DNA from: Varroa destructor
Lineage: Eukaryota; Arthropoda; Arachnida; Mesostigmata; Varroidae
NCBI RefSeq assembly: GCF_002443255.2
Contig: NW_019211458.1
Span: 35,396,096-35,460,095 of the forward strand
DNA: 64,000 bases
Reading direction: 5' to 3'
Both the position numbers and the translations under genes were made by a program. Below, one piece after another: positions 25,173 to 39,099 of this stretch. The notes beneath the pieces were generated by a model that worked only from the letters and a program-made list of their open reading frames with translations, did not search any database and was not told the DNA's origin. How positions within the stretch are numbered: the stretch's first letter is position 1; each line of letters opens with the position of its first letter.

Positions 25173-28100
25173 AGTATTAGCTAAATCGGTGGCAGAAACT
25201 TGATTAACTCCATGATATTAAATGCCTCATTGACGCTGGTAGTGCAAACGTCGAAGTAGACAGTCAACTCTGACATTGTTGACTGCGAGCTACAAGGGCA
25301 AAGATTCGTTTCGAGTTCCTGCGAAATAGAACAAAGATTGCAACAAGCAGCAATGGAACAGCGTCGACTATCAGACGAAGGATCAGCATTTGTAACTAAT
25401 AAAAGGTATTCGTTATTTGTGGGAAGATTCACTCACTTCGAACGTTCAAAAGAACAGCAATTTCTGAGAAAAAAACAAAGCAAGCTAAACGAAAGAGAAT
25501 ATCAATCCACCAAGCGCTTAGGATACCTGTCATTACCAGCCATCTTAGCTTCCTGTCAAGTGGCGCAGGTCAGGGTACCGATAGATAAGCTTGAATAAAT
25601 AATCACAGATACACGGGCGCCCACAAGCAGCGATCAGATAAAATCCAGAATTTTCCGTCGTTGGATATGTGTAAAGTTAGAATTTGTGCTTGATTTCTGT
25701 CTATCTATAAACAAGCGGATAAGATTATTATGGCAGCGTTTGCTGCCCCACGTTAATTAAATGTATGTTTAGTAGATACGCACGGTCTGTAGCTCTGGCC
25801 AAAAGATCGTGTTGCTAATCGAGGCGCTTACCTGCTGCGTTGTTCAGGACCTTCCCTCCCGACACGAGTCGGCAACGCATTTTTACTTAAAATGGCAAGG
25901 TCACAACTGAGCATCGGTGATCGGTACAACGTGATCTTGTGTGGTGTTGCCCATAACTGCGTCGCCACATGGAAAATTCTGTCAGATAGGCACGGAAAGC
26001 AGGACAGCAACGAAAACAACTGCTTAGAGACAACAACGATTCATTTATGTATTAGTTCAGTATTTGGGCATATGACCGCAAATCTTAGCAACAAACTTTA
26101 AACGTGGCTATAAAAATGGCCAAACCACGTTATCGTCTGCACCATTTTCTCGCTGTCTGTTGCTGTCGGCCCTAGTCGGTAGCCTCCGGTGACGCCACTG
26201 CTGTCGCTTGCGTTTACTATCCTTATCCTGTATTTCAGTCGCTGAAGATATTGCAGCTCGTGGACGTTAACCCAGTACCCATTGTTTGTGTGTCTGAATG
26301 TTTGCTGTGACACTGTAAGGCGTCGCTAAGGCTCGCTAAGATCCCGTTGTCTGCATTGTTATTACGATTTATTATTAGTGCTCATTGTTATTACGGCCAC
26401 TGCTGCCGTTGTCGATGGGGCTGTCATCGTCGTCCCGCTTTGTAGACTTCGCTTTTTCTTCATCCACGTTGCTGACTGTCAATTGCGTCTGTCTGTGTGG
26501 CCAACTATCTGTCGGCGCGTATGTCTGTACTAAACAGATTCAAGTGTTTCAAGGCCAACGGCCACGCAACGGCAAAATAGGTCCAGCTTAAGTTCTTGCG
26601 CAACCCAGCTGGTTTCAATCGATATGTCAGACCGGCAAGAGATCCGGAATGCCGTGACGCTATGTCAACGATCATCGACAGCGTATAGGGGACACCTTAC
26701 CTGATAACTTAACCAAATTAAACACGGAGCTCAATTGTGGGCACCACGATGATGATGATGATGAATCAGGCAAACTGGGCGCTAGTCAATAGTAGATAAA
26801 GTATTGCCGCTCTTGTAGCCATTCTCGTTGTGCCTATAGCCGTCGGCCCTAAAGCATTAGTTGTCATTATCAGCAACATGGTCGACTTCATTTCTTTTCT
26901 AAAATACTGATCGTCAATGATATCGACCGATCTAGCACGAATAGCTTCAGGCATAGTAGCGGCTGTATGACGTATGCCGCTAACTTGTCTAATTTAATTT
27001 CAGTATCGTATAGTTATATGTATACGATATAAAGAGGATATATATATATAAAGTAGGATTCCCGTTGAGTAAGCAAGGAAGGATCGTACAGCCTTACAGT
27101 GGTTACCCACTTAACTTGTGGGCAACGTTTGAAACCAAGCATAGATACGTAGATGTTGCTTTGTGCTAAAGGCACCTAGCCGTCTGAAACAGAACTTAAC
27201 GGCAATATCGGATAGAAAAATTTCAATTCGCAACCTTATGACAAAAAAGTAAACTAATTATTGTGATAAATTCTCTTGCCCTGTTATAAGGGCGCTCTAT
27301 TTTAAGTGCACACTTTTCTGTTACTCTATAACGTTCTCCTCTATAATAATGTGACGATGATATGGGGTCAACGATTGGGCTAAGACGCAGGGAAAGGGAA
27401 GGCCTCAACGAAACCGGAATCTCTTTCTCTTACATTGTCCATATGTGAAGTGTGCTGTTCTTGTTGTTGTTACCTATTGCTGATGCAGACGACATATAGC
27501 AACAACCATGACACGTTTTACGTCTAAGACGTATATGGCGACTCAGACGCTCTGTCCTTGGTTGTAATTGTGCACTGCATTGATCAACGTGGCGACTGCT
27601 GCTACTGACGCTGGTTACTTTTAGCATTAGCGTTTATTCTCGCTGCAGAAGCGACTGCTCAGCACTGGCGCTTCCTACTCTCTTGCAGGCATCTGCCGGC
27701 CTTTGCTGCTCGCTTCGCTTGCATCAGAAAGCCTAAGACATGGTTTAAAGCGTCGCGGAGAGGGAATTATCCGTGTCAGGGTCCAATCGCTGCCACAGTT
27801 GTAAACGGTGTTTGTAATACATAGAATTCAATGTATTTTATCTCATGATTGATCATTATCCATGATATTAGCTGAACGGTGTGTTTGTGGCCAACTGTAT
27901 TACTCTTTGCCTCGTAAAAGTTACACAGAAGATCTAAGATGATAAAAAATCACTTGTAATAACCGCACAAGACATATTTTGGTTAAATGACTATATTGTA
28001 TCTAACGGGCAAGCTCCACATTGTATCTAAATATAATATATATATGTAAGCTATTTGATCTCATCAAATTGTGCAGTATTTCGAAGTGTTTAGACGAGCA

Positions 28101-31100
28101 AATGTCTTTGCTTCACCAGCCGGGAACTTCCCCGCAGTGAATTTTACCGTAAGAAACTTTCAAGTCTTCTGTATGGTGCCGACTGAAACTTATATGCAAA
28201 CTGAAGGGGGCATATAAAGCTTCAGCCACTGAACACGATACGCCACGACACGACAAGCCTTAATATGAACGCCTACAAGCTCTGATCGTGGCGCCTTCGC
28301 CTGAACCTATCAACATAAAAACAACGCTAATTCAAATTAAGAGAAACCAAATGATTCCAATGAATATCCCATATGTATTGCACCATTGTGTGTTACAGCT
28401 AGCTGAGCGACCAGAAGGATAACTACGCGATAAGTATATTTTAGGCTATGGGAAAATAATGACGGGCTTACCTTTCTATAGGATTTTATGCCGCAGGACA
28501 TTCTTCATTTGCCGCAGCAAATAGCTATTTGGGGTGGAGTCATAAGCGACTCGCATAACCATGTGATCAAGGCGTATACAAGAATAACGCGCAGTTCTAT
28601 ATACCTAGAACGGGAGAGAGAGTACCCAGTGGACTCCTCTAAGAAAAACGTCAACTTCAATGACGGCCGAGGTGTTTTCAGGCAATACACGGGGCCTGGT
28701 CACGCTAGCTGAACTTTGCTGACTTTGACGACAGTAATTCTTCCATATTCAGCATGCACGAGTCAAAATTGTATGGAAGAACACTTAGGTAAAAAAACGT
28801 GCGATAATTGAACGAATTTACTTGAATCTAAGTTAAGAATCGCATGATCTCAACAAAAGTACTCTCCTTCTCTATTAGGTTCGAACGAAAAATACCTTGA
28901 ATCTGTTTCTCAGGCACCTCATTCGAGCCAAAGTCGTATCATTAAGTTTCGTACTTGTCCTTATCCTTAAATATAGTCACAATTATATATACAATATACA
29001 CTTTAACATAACTTTCACCTTAAGAAACGGTTCAGAACTCTAGCCAGCGCTTACCCTTTTTAATAAAAACATTCAACAAAAATCTTATCTTTACCTACTA
29101 CCTACTTAGCAAATATTTGGCTGATCACGTTTTGCTTGTAATTATCTAGAGGCTATACGCATTGACAGCTTATTTCAAACTATCGAATGTTATTATTTCT
29201 ATTGATTTTGTCTGAGTAAAGCTAAACAGTTCTACGTGCGAAAGGCGGTCTCATTTAAATTCCGTGACGCCCTTTCGCCGTACCTGCCGGTAATTAACAG
29301 CGGCTGACGGGAATCATCGTTAGCTATGAATGCTATGATCGTAGTGGTTATATTAATAGCTAACATTTATCTAGAGCCTTGTTGACATTAGCTTTCAGTT
29401 TGTCTAGGGTCGTCTGGTGGATAGCAAGCTTCTCAGTGGCTTCCGTTTCGGTTGGGGACAAAAGAAATAGTAAAATAATCATTTGTTAAAGTTATGACGT
29501 AATAGTAGTTGAACTAGTCGTGATGTAGAGAAATCGACGAAGTCGGGCCATTTCAGGGAAAAACTCTAGATGGATGCAGCGCGTGTATTCGAACGATGCT
29601 GAAATAGATAATTGCACAAAGGCGTGCAAGCGTACATTCGGTTAGATGATGACAGGTAGCCGTGATGTTTTACGCTGTGCTGATCCCACTATGATCGGCT
29701 TGCCATATACACACCATATGCGTGTAACTTGAACTTGACTCTCGGCTGTCGACCAATCTACGTCGACAGATCTTCAATTACGTTTTTAATAATATTTCAC
29801 ACATTTCCAGAAGGTGTTATCGGACTTATCTGGGATTTCTCGTACGTACCTATGTTAGTCTAACCATCTAGCAGCTTCTAGTTCATTTTTTCACCCATAC
29901 TTTTCTCCATCGTCTGCGGTTTGAGTCAGTGGCTTGATTTTTAGTGTTGTTTATAGTTACTGTGGCAACGCATTAATGAGATGCCGATTGACCGTCCAGA
30001 CCACTCCGCCCCGCGTACAGGCACGTACGTGTATATCGCATGTGGCATTACACTTGTTGAGCGTTATATGTGATTATATATAAACAAAAGTTTTTCCTTT
30101 TAGATGCCGTACAGCGTGCAATTATATTGTTGATAATATAACACATGTCGAAGGTAAGTAAGTAAGCTCGGTGGAATAAATTGTAAATATTAAAATAAAT
30201 AGTATGTCGTCAAGTATGTTGTGGATTTTTTTTTAAATACTCGTATTTAAAAATGTTTGGAATTTTATATTATACACTTTTTTTTTGAAATTTTATTATT
30301 ATTATTATATGTTTATTTGCTATAAATATCTGAGTTACAGTTATGACTGTCATAATTAATTGTAGTAGCAATAATAATAAGCGTTGTTTTAGTCCGGTGC
30401 GGCCTTAAGCAGACGTGAGTCTTCAACAAATACACATGCCATTATTTTTAGGCAGATAACGTAAATTTGGCAAGGCCCTGTCTCAATATATAAAATGCGG
30501 AGTTCATGGACGAAGCTACGTACGTCAAAATCTATCCTCGGGCCTATAAAATGAATGTCTAAGATGGTCTCATATATCCTATAATGATAATAAATAACTG
30601 GAATATATAACACTGCAGACAAGGTTCAGCGTGGGCGACTGGCAGAAATGAGCCCCATATATATAGAAGGCACTTCGGCCTTTTCTGCCTAAACCAACTT
30701 CCTTAATACTATTTAAAAGAACAAAACCTTTTAAACTGATCGTGGGCATACGGTGGTCATTCAGCGGTATTTGGATAGGCAAATAAGTTTAAAATAGTAT
30801 CTAACAAAAGTTGCCTTATATCTTCTCCATGTTATTGCCCAAGACCGCGGTAAATTACAACTCGTAATAACGTTCTTTCGGCATAAAATTATAACCTTAT
30901 TGATAGTATGTTACGTGCAATTCAAAACAAAGCATTTTCCAAGTAAAAATTTGTGGGATTTTCCTGTCTGGTTTGCAGCGATTGACAACTACAGATGATG
31001 CGATATTTTCTTATAATGATTGTGATTCCTTCGGTCCAAAAAAATGAGTCTGAACGGCGCTTAAACATCAGGCGCAAGATTTCAAAGGTTCACCAGTTCA

Positions 31101-31440
31101 AATGTTGCAGCCATTTTAGCTGAATCTTTCAAGCGTGATATTTACCTCCAATTGCACGCGTTCTGCAAGGGCGTACTTCGATCAATGCAATACAACTAGC
31201 GGTATTTGTAACGTTCGAACACGTTACAAATTAACTTTGAAAACTGATCAAATCGATCAATGAGTATCTTTCCTTTATTTGAAATGGATCAGCTTTTCTA
31301 CTCTATCTACGCCATTTTAATTTTAGCCAAAACGCCATGACGCGATCAAAGTGTACTGTCTACGAAGTTACCCGGAGCAGATCTAAATATACGTTCATAC
31401 TAAATAAAATAAATATAGCATTCGCTAGGTAAAAGAACGG
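25173..31440. other. No gene seen
   Basis: Mixed sequence with a less AT-rich part at about 25.8-27.8 kb. Several frames of 60-86 codons lie at 25.2-26.6 kb, but none is recognisable. A GAT microsatellite lies at 26748-26764 and a TA tract at about 27038-27050. Nothing else can be supported. Confidence 0.4.
26748..26764. repeat. GAT trinucleotide microsatellite
   Basis: Five to six tandem GAT units. Confidence 0.75.
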
Positions 31441-31449
31441 CCATCTGTG

Positions 31450-31960
31450 AGTAGTGAAACTCGACAGATCATTCGTGACGGTTGCAAAGTTTTGCCCAGA
31501 GCAAGACTGGGAAAAATGCCCGTATTATTCGAGCATCTAGTAGAGAAGATGACCAGGTTCTTGTGGATGCTGAAACGAGCGTATACATTATAATGCACAA
31601 GGGGCTCATAACACCCTTGTGGTACATGATTTAGGTGGCCATAGTCTGATGTGCATTAGTGGTAGTAAATCTGAGGGTCACAAACTAGTTCTACCAACAA
31701 TGCTTCAGAGAAGAAAGAAAATATTGTACCATTTGAAAAAAAGATTACAGTCAATGGAGAGTTTAATAAGGACTATGACAAAGAAATGTCGACGAAGGGT
31801 GCTTCCGTTTATGTTGCACGAAACATTTTTTAGGCTCCCGGCCTCATCCGGAATGAGCTTGATGCTATGCCTGTCCAGCAGGATCTACGTATGGCTGTAA
31901 TCGATAGTCTGGCCCCTTCCGCAAGCCCCTTTAATACTGGAACCATCATGAACGTTTAAA
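31450..31960 (+). pseudogene. Frame-broken coding-like stretch, family unknown
   Basis: Protein-like composition hops between plus frames. A first piece contains VTVAKFCPEQDWEKCPYYSS (about 31.48-31.54 kb). A second contains SREDDQVLVDAETSVYIIMH. A third (about 31.72-31.96 kb) runs KKENIVPFEKKITVNGEF, then KEMSTKGASVYVARNIF, a TAG, and APGLIRNELDAMPVQQDLRM to a TAA at about 31956. The TAG is preceded by a pyrimidine run (CATTTTTTAG) and could instead be a splice acceptor. I do not recognise the family. It may be a decayed transposon protein or a pseudogene, and possibly parts of real exons. Confidence 0.25.
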
Positions 31961-34900
31961 CGAAAAAATTTTTATTCTCCAAAAACCGATCACGTATGAA
32001 GTATCCAATGGTTCTACAATCGATGCTACTAGCAATTGTCGGATATTTAATGAAAATATCCTTTCCGTTTTCCTATCAGAACTGAACTCAGGAGGTTCTC
32101 CAAAACAAAATTAGCTTGCACAGTGCATCCTCGAGAGGAACTGCCGACTTCCGACAGTCGAATAAAGCCTAGCCAATCTGATATTAGACAATGAGTCGTA
32201 TCTGTTCGTCCTTTAGAAGCAACAGGAGAAACTCCGCCCCCACATTCTTTTACTCCACTACCCACTTAACTACTCAATATCTTTCGTTTTACTGAACAGA
32301 GGTTTTCCAACGACAGGTAACTCTTCAAGCACACGAGCATCGTTCCTCGTTGGGTCATCGCGAACAGTCTAACGCACGTTTTAATGATGTCTGTTTCTCT
32401 AATAAAACCCAGATATGGGTCCGCCTTTACTGCTACATGAAGGCGGGAAGGTAAGTTTTCTGCCTTTTTAATTCGAAATAGCTCGGTCGAGATGGCGTCA
32501 CTGTAACCAGCTGCATCGTTATATTAAGAGCACTCAGTTACGCATCGTGCAGTCAAAATTGGGCCAATGCTACATAACGCGCCCTCCTCTTGCCGGAATC
32601 TGTTACTCCGGCGGACGACAGAATCGCCAGAGTCTGGAAGTCACAAAATGGATATACTCCCAGAATTCTGTTATCTGAGCTCTTGCCATTCTGTGGTTCA
32701 CGTGATAGAGATTGAGACGTATGAGGAAACCGTTGGAATTGTAAGAGACGTTGCAAGCTGTTCCAGTCGTTCTGGATATGACAATGGCGAACGGTGGGCG
32801 ACGTTGTGCGACCCAGTTATCATAAAGACCTCGTGGGCAAGGAGGCTAAGTTAACCCTCTTCTATCAGCGTTGCAAAAATGCAACTCTTTCCTTGTTTTT
32901 AGCGACCAGCTGCTCAACTTTTTGCTACCGTTTTTCTTTTTTTTTTTGTTATAAAAACGATAATGTATGCCTCATAGGCATTGGTAATACTTTAAGACTC
33001 CTAGCAGAAAAAAGCGCTATACAAAACTTCACATGGCTATTGTCAACATGGTCACTCCAAAACAACTGGGGTGCGCATCGAAGGGCGACTGCAACCATTT
33101 CAACGTGCGCGGCCTAGCAGGAGGGCACGTATGGTCTCGCGATGGCCACCAACGAAGACATTTACCGAATTAAACAGCTTCGATCCGACCTTAAACTGCT
33201 CGTCAGTACATTTAAAAACCAAGCTAGTGCAAAGGATCGGTAGCTCTGTAATCAGCACGCATCTTTTTCAAAAAATGTACGAAAGATGGAACCATGATTG
33301 CTTTCTGGGCATTCGATAAGGCCTACAGGCCCAAACATCTCTCAAAGCACGTGCAGTTATGCGGTTCATCAAACAGTAGAAGCTGAAGGAGGTTTATCGT
33401 CAGGTAGCGATCGGGAGACTGTTTTCAGGCGAGGGGGATCTCGGATACTCCCCAAATAACTAGAAAGAAAATTATAAAGGCATCCAAAGGTGGGCAAGCA
33501 AAAGAACATCTTTTCCAGAGCCTTTTCTTTTAACCTTAAAAAGGAATTGTCGTTGCAAAACTTGGCTCTGTGCTCGTATGCTAGTTATGTATCTCTTTCT
33601 TACTTTACTGTATCAAAAATACTTACGCGTGTTGTCGATCTGATCTAATATGGTTGATCCGCCAGAGAAAATTCTTAGTTCTAATACTGAGGTAAACTCC
33701 GGCCAATGTGAAATGGGGATAACGAAGAATTCAAATGTAGACACAACATAAGTATCCGACATGGAATAACTCATAAACCTGGCGTTTTTTTTTCGAAAAA
33801 GCACTAACATTATACACAAGGATAGAAATGTGTAAAACGTTTGAGAGGGAAGTGTATATGATTTTCTCAGAAGAAGAACTGAGATTAGTGCATTAGAAAA
33901 GCTCCAGCAATGTACTTGTCCTTAGTAAAAAATGCCTTAGTAAAAATTATACGAAAATAATCATATGGCGAAACATCGGGGTGGTGCCGTTCGATTTTGT
34001 AAATATATATACAGTGTTTCGTTAGGTGATGCTTGTAATTCAAGCGCAAAACAGTACGTTTCAAACGAAAATTGAGAACTTAGAAAAATCTAACTTTGCC
34101 AGCAGAGGATACTTTTTTTCAAATGGGTGGTTTCTGATCCTGCGAATAATCGCAAGCTTTTACGACGCGCAATGCAAGTTACGTTATAATAGGCTTTCAG
34201 AAAATGATCGACCATATTTTCTGGATGCAATCAACTTTTTCAGTTCCTTTTTATTCTATAAAAAAGTGTATGGAGCATCTATAAAAGTAAAATACATATG
34301 AAAAACATCCAATTGGACCTCGGTTTGCTTTCCCCTACATATCATAATATAGTTATGAAAACATTGATGAAGATACATATGAACTTTTAATAACCATTTT
34401 AGCAGAAGACAATATGAATGAGTTTTCGACCGAACTTGAGCTAACTTGAAGATCCTGAAGAGTTTCAGCTGCTGGTTCCATCCTGAATCTTTCAAGGAAA
34501 TCCCTAAGCATGATATTCAGGCACAGTCTTAATGTGCTGATTGATGTTGGTACAGGGTGGATTCATAAAACCGAGCTCATATACCAAGATGAGGGCCTCG
34601 ATAACCTGATATCTGTATAGAATAGGAGAGACATTTTACCATCAACTTTAGATAAATATCGATTTAAATGCTATCGCTTATCGAAGACATCAGCTTCATA
34701 CGGCCACGTTGCTGAGTAGCCTCGCTAGCTGCTGCCCTTTTGTTCAAACTCAACACCTAGGCAAAAGTTAACAATAGTGGATACATAAAATTACTTTTCT
34801 CTGATAGATAAAACCTTTTCTCTGACCTGCTGAATAACAGAATAGTACCTGGACTGCGCGCTTCACACCTATAAAAACATATTTTAATTGTAGTAGATTT

Positions 34901-35321
34901 CGAGTTGGCCTAGTCGTTGAGACAGTTGGCGTATTCACCTCTCGTCTTACCAAAAAGATATTTCAGGCCCTTTGGCCATCATCGAGTCACTATGTATAAC
35001 GCGGTTAAACTAAGTAATGCATGCCTTTAACAGCTCACTGAGCTAAAAATAGAAAAGTTTTTGCCAATTCTATTTGAGAAATAACACGTATATGTAGTGA
35101 TTTGGCCAGCTTTATCGATGTTAAAAGTATTAGGTATAGTTTTCAATTGAGTACTTTAGTCACTGACCGCAATATCGACGTCTTTAGCCAGGAAAACCTT
35201 AGAAAGGATCTGCACGCTTTCCATGCACCTGCAGAATATCACATGTACACCAAGATCATTTGATAAAAACTATTACCATTTCAAAATTAATATCAAGGCG
35301 TTATGACAGGTGATTTCCTGT

Positions 35322-35339
35322 CCTAACCTAACCTAACCT
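35322..35339. repeat. Short interstitial CCTAA (TTAGG) tract
   Basis: Three tandem CCTAA units followed by CCT. TTAGG is the telomere repeat of most arthropods, so the tract matches an interstitial telomere-type repeat. At this length it could also be chance. Confidence 0.35.
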
Positions 35340-36948
35340 CAACAGATACAAAATCTGTGACAAAAAAAAATTACGCAATCTATAGTGTAGCACGTGTGCT
35401 TTGTGAGTACGCTAACAGTAATCAAAAATGCCTTTCTCAATACGTGTAACAATAAACAGAATCGCAGGCAGTTGACAATGAGTTTAAATCTTTTATCGCT
35501 AACACATCCTGACAAGTTAATGTTAGACGGGAGAGTAAAGGATAGCAGTGAAGCACCTTATAAATTGTTTACTTATCTGGTTGATTTAGAAAGTGTAAAA
35601 GTTTCAATCATCATTCAAGGTCAATAAAGGACACGAAAATTAAATTGTATTGTTTGTCTTATTAAATTATATTAAATTGTCGTTATAATAATATAGCCAC
35701 CAACAGACGTCTCCTGCATCGATGTTCTTTTCTATGATCAAACAATAGAGGGAAAAGTAAGTAACACCGTCGAGCGTCCTGAAGCTATTCACCGCCACCT
35801 GCTCTGCGCAGTGTTACGGTCCTGTATTGCAATCCATGTACGGAGAAGCGCAAATTCACTTACTGCTCACTGCATAACAAATACGAACTTACTTAGGTAA
35901 TGCACGAAGCTGAAAATTAGAGAAAACGTCATATGCTAACGATGAGTGTCTAATCTTTCTTGGACGATTATATTAGGTGCGACAAGCGAGTTCCGATAGA
36001 CTATAGCAGACTAGCTTTCACATCAGACTACGTGGGATTCGAGCTGCGTAACAAATTGAGAAAGATCAACTGTTATAAAATTATGTAGTAACTAAACTAA
36101 GTCGAAAGAAACACTGAATAAGACTTTGCATGCATTTCGATCTAAAATAATAACGTTGATACAACATACTACAGCGTCCTTATGTTTCTTTGTAGAGGCT
36201 CTAAAGCGGTGTCCTCTGCACAGATTGTAAACCTAGGCAACGACTAAATTGCTTTTTAAAAATGACGGAGAAGATAGGTGATCATCGCCATTCGTCACGG
36301 ATCTCTCCGTCTGTCCGTCATCAGTTGCATAATAGAACCACACTCCCGCAATTACTTTTAAACCATTGATCAACTCGAATAACTGACATATCTGATATAG
36401 CGACTAAGGTTTTGTCGTTGACCGTATCTTTCTATCGACCACGTGAATTGCTAGTCTGTAAACAGATTTTGAATGTCTGTTTTTTTAAACAATGTAAATA
36501 CACAAGTTCTAGAAACAAAGGCCTGCTATTTTCCGTACCGATCCTATATACATGCGCTAAATCCCTACCCTATACTATTCTGTTATGTTTTTCAGGGCAA
36601 CACAAAACGAATTTAGTTCCGTTAGACTAAAATCCATGTTTGCATTTAGCGCAGAGCTTTCGTTACTCCATTGTGCTGTTCTGGTTACATCCTTTTAATC
36701 CTTTCATCGTTATTACATCACCCTGTTTCAACTATCCCGTCCGCTCATTACAATTGGCCCAACAATTCATTATCCTAGGCTCTTCTTCTTTTAAAATAGC
36801 TCTGTTCCCCCGCCATAAATTTCTGTTCGTTAGTTGCAAGAAAACATCTTTATTTTCACGAGGATCTCAATCCTTTTTCTGAAAAAAAAACACCAGGACA
36901 AAAGCAAGTTATGGTCTTTTTTAAGTCAACTTTTTTATATAGAACTTG

Positions 36949-36970
36949 AAAAATCAAAGATTTGATTTTT
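36949..36970. repeat. Perfect hairpin with 10-bp arms
   Basis: AAAAATCAAA and TTTGATTTTT are separated by GA. They form a perfect inverted repeat in AT-rich sequence with no gene nearby. It is not a bacterial-type terminator and no function is implied. Confidence 0.6.
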
Positions 36971-38844
36971 GCTTTTGGATATCTCACAAGTTTTCAGGTG
37001 ATACGACCTGCCTGAAAGTGATCCGATTCACAATCAAGTGTATGGGCAGGTCTTGAATTTTTTTTTATCTAAAACTCATTTCTATCAGATCTGCCGCTTT
37101 CGTCCATATACAAAAAGATCTCAAAAATTGTTGAATTGATGGGATTAGAGATAGACGTATAGATACAAACTGTTTCTCGCCGAAGGCTAGAGTGTTTGTT
37201 ATTATCACTGTTACTAAAGTTCTTACATATTAGAGTGAAAGTCAAGCATGGCCGCAGCTAATACTGAGCTTCGGAAGGGATTATATGCCAATGAAGTTTC
37301 GCATGGGATTCGCATATCCCCTTGAGCTTGCGCAGCCAATATTAAACTGAAACTGAATTATTGTGTGCACTATAGTACCATGTGAGCAGCAAATGCTAGC
37401 TCATCTGATATAATTTTTACTCAGGACGGATCTACGTATAGTGTACTTTATAGTATAGTATTTATACTGGGCTGTAGTAAGTTGTGCTGAAAGAAAGGTA
37501 GCCCGTGAAGTACTCGTTGAGGGACTGTGCTGCCAGTCTTCAAGGCAGTCCCGTATTTCAAATCAAGTGCTCGAATTTGTTTACGGCCACGATCGGTTAA
37601 TTTTCCTTTAATTATGTAAATGTTACTGCGATTAAAACGCTATGACTCATTTTAGGTATACTATCCTTTGTCATGTAAACTACTTATTTATTATTAGACA
37701 TCTGTTCTATGTGGATATAGAACAGGCAAGTCGGAAAAACAGGTATCTTGAAGTGTGTAAACGAACCAGTAATAAACTCCGTACACGGTCTTATTTACAA
37801 TGAGTTAGTAGAACTTCAAAGCATAACCAACTGCAACTGGGTCAACTGATTTGGAAAAAAAAGAAAAAAGAAAATACATAAAATAATATCATTCATCTCA
37901 ATCACCTACATCTTTGATACTTATCGCAAATGATTTCGCAAAGTTTCTTAGGACTCCCTATTAGAGATGTATGCTTGTCATGAATTCTTTAAATTTCATT
38001 TAATCATCATTAATGATGGCGCTAAGGGTCGCCAACATCTAATGGCAATTACATTTCGAAAATACAAACACCGATCTGCCCGAAATTTAGCCGAAAATTA
38101 ATCTGTTATCAGCTGAGATTAAGCAGCGTAGTGTCCCTTACAAATAAATAAATTTCACTTACCTAAATTTGTTTTTTCATCTGGGGGGCCTATTCCGTCA
38201 AAGGCTCGTAGTTTGAACTTTTCGATCTAACGGAGCTAATGTGCCAGGGTTGCTTGAGCTGGTGGAAGTTGGCAGCAAAATGTTTCCTGAGATGGCACCA
38301 GGCCCACAAAGGCCTGGAGACAGCGTTTGAAGTCGTCACTTAAGGCCATCTTTGATAGATATGCTGGATCTCGAAGCGGACAGCAATAGTAAACTACTTA
38401 ACTGAAATACCCCGTTCATTGCCTTACCAATGGTGAAATGGCCAAGCATTTCACGCTGTTTTCCTCGGAAATACGAACTAGTAATAGACAGTTATAGGTT
38501 ATAGAAAAGCCATAGATTTACTCTTACACTTGAAATTGTTTTATATTGAATTTTATCAATCTTTCCTGCTGATTCGTTAAGGAAATACGGGCCACCTATA
38601 GCAAACCATAGGCGGGTATTAATACAACGATTGAGCCGTGCCTACCAAATACGTCTTGTGGTTACGATAACTAGAACTTGTTGAAATATGTAAATTAAAT
38701 ATGTATATTTGACCTCAATAATTATCTGAAGAAAAACAAAACGGAAACATGTGAATACGTATGAAGTGTTGCTTACAACTGTCATTGACACTACTTGAAA
38801 TTATACTATACCGATATAATATTTTTGCTAAAAAAACGTTCTGA

Positions 38845-39099
38845 TTAGGGTGGGTCTGTATGCCGAAGGTGTCCATATGACATGTTGAATAAACGAATAA
38901 ATTTACTTATCTTTAAAGCATCATCTTTTGTGCTTATATAATGCTTTTCTATTAATTTAGTTTTTATGACAAAACCTGTGCACTGCATTTGGTATACACC
39001 CGGAAAGCAAACATTTGTGTTTCCCACACCCCGACCAAAGGGAACGAGACAAATTAGCTTATCATTGTTGTCCAACATAGGACCGCGCAATACGTTCAT
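38845..39099 (-). mobile_element. Possible remnant of a Penelope-like GIY-YIG segment
   Basis: The minus-strand frame carries GNTNVCFPGVYQMQC followed by FVIKTKLIEKH. This faintly resembles the GIY-YIG endonuclease end of Penelope-like elements (G[IV]Y..PC…YIG.T…EH). The central YIG is not preserved and no zinc-knuckle partner is evident. It lies 0.9 kb downstream, in the element's sense, of the LINE-like reverse-transcriptase relic but need not belong to it. Low confidence. Confidence 0.15.

Larger units (their letters stand above)
31961..38840. other. No supportable gene
   Basis: A moderately GC-richer part (32.0-33.4 kb) has several overlapping frames on both strands without recognisable domains. 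A 33-codon helix-like frame lies at 33142-33243. The remainder is AT-rich. A telomere-type CCTAA tract lies at 35322-35339 and a 10-bp-arm hairpin at 36949-36970. Two adjacent frames at 36.41-36.88 kb look like random pyrimidine-rich sequence. Confidence 0.4.

Noticed and set aside
25181..25598. Two frames of 83-86 codons on opposite strands
   Set aside because: One has a charged, coding-like look but no recognisable domain, and the two overlap each other. Not enough to call a gene.
34885..34950. tRNA-like sequence with TGGCCTAGTCGTT resembling an A box
   Set aside because: No B box or acceptor pairing follows, and no cloverleaf forms.
36412..36882. Two consecutive plus-strand frames of 72 and 80 codons
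   Set aside because: Pyrimidine-rich low-information sequence with no domain and no splice support.
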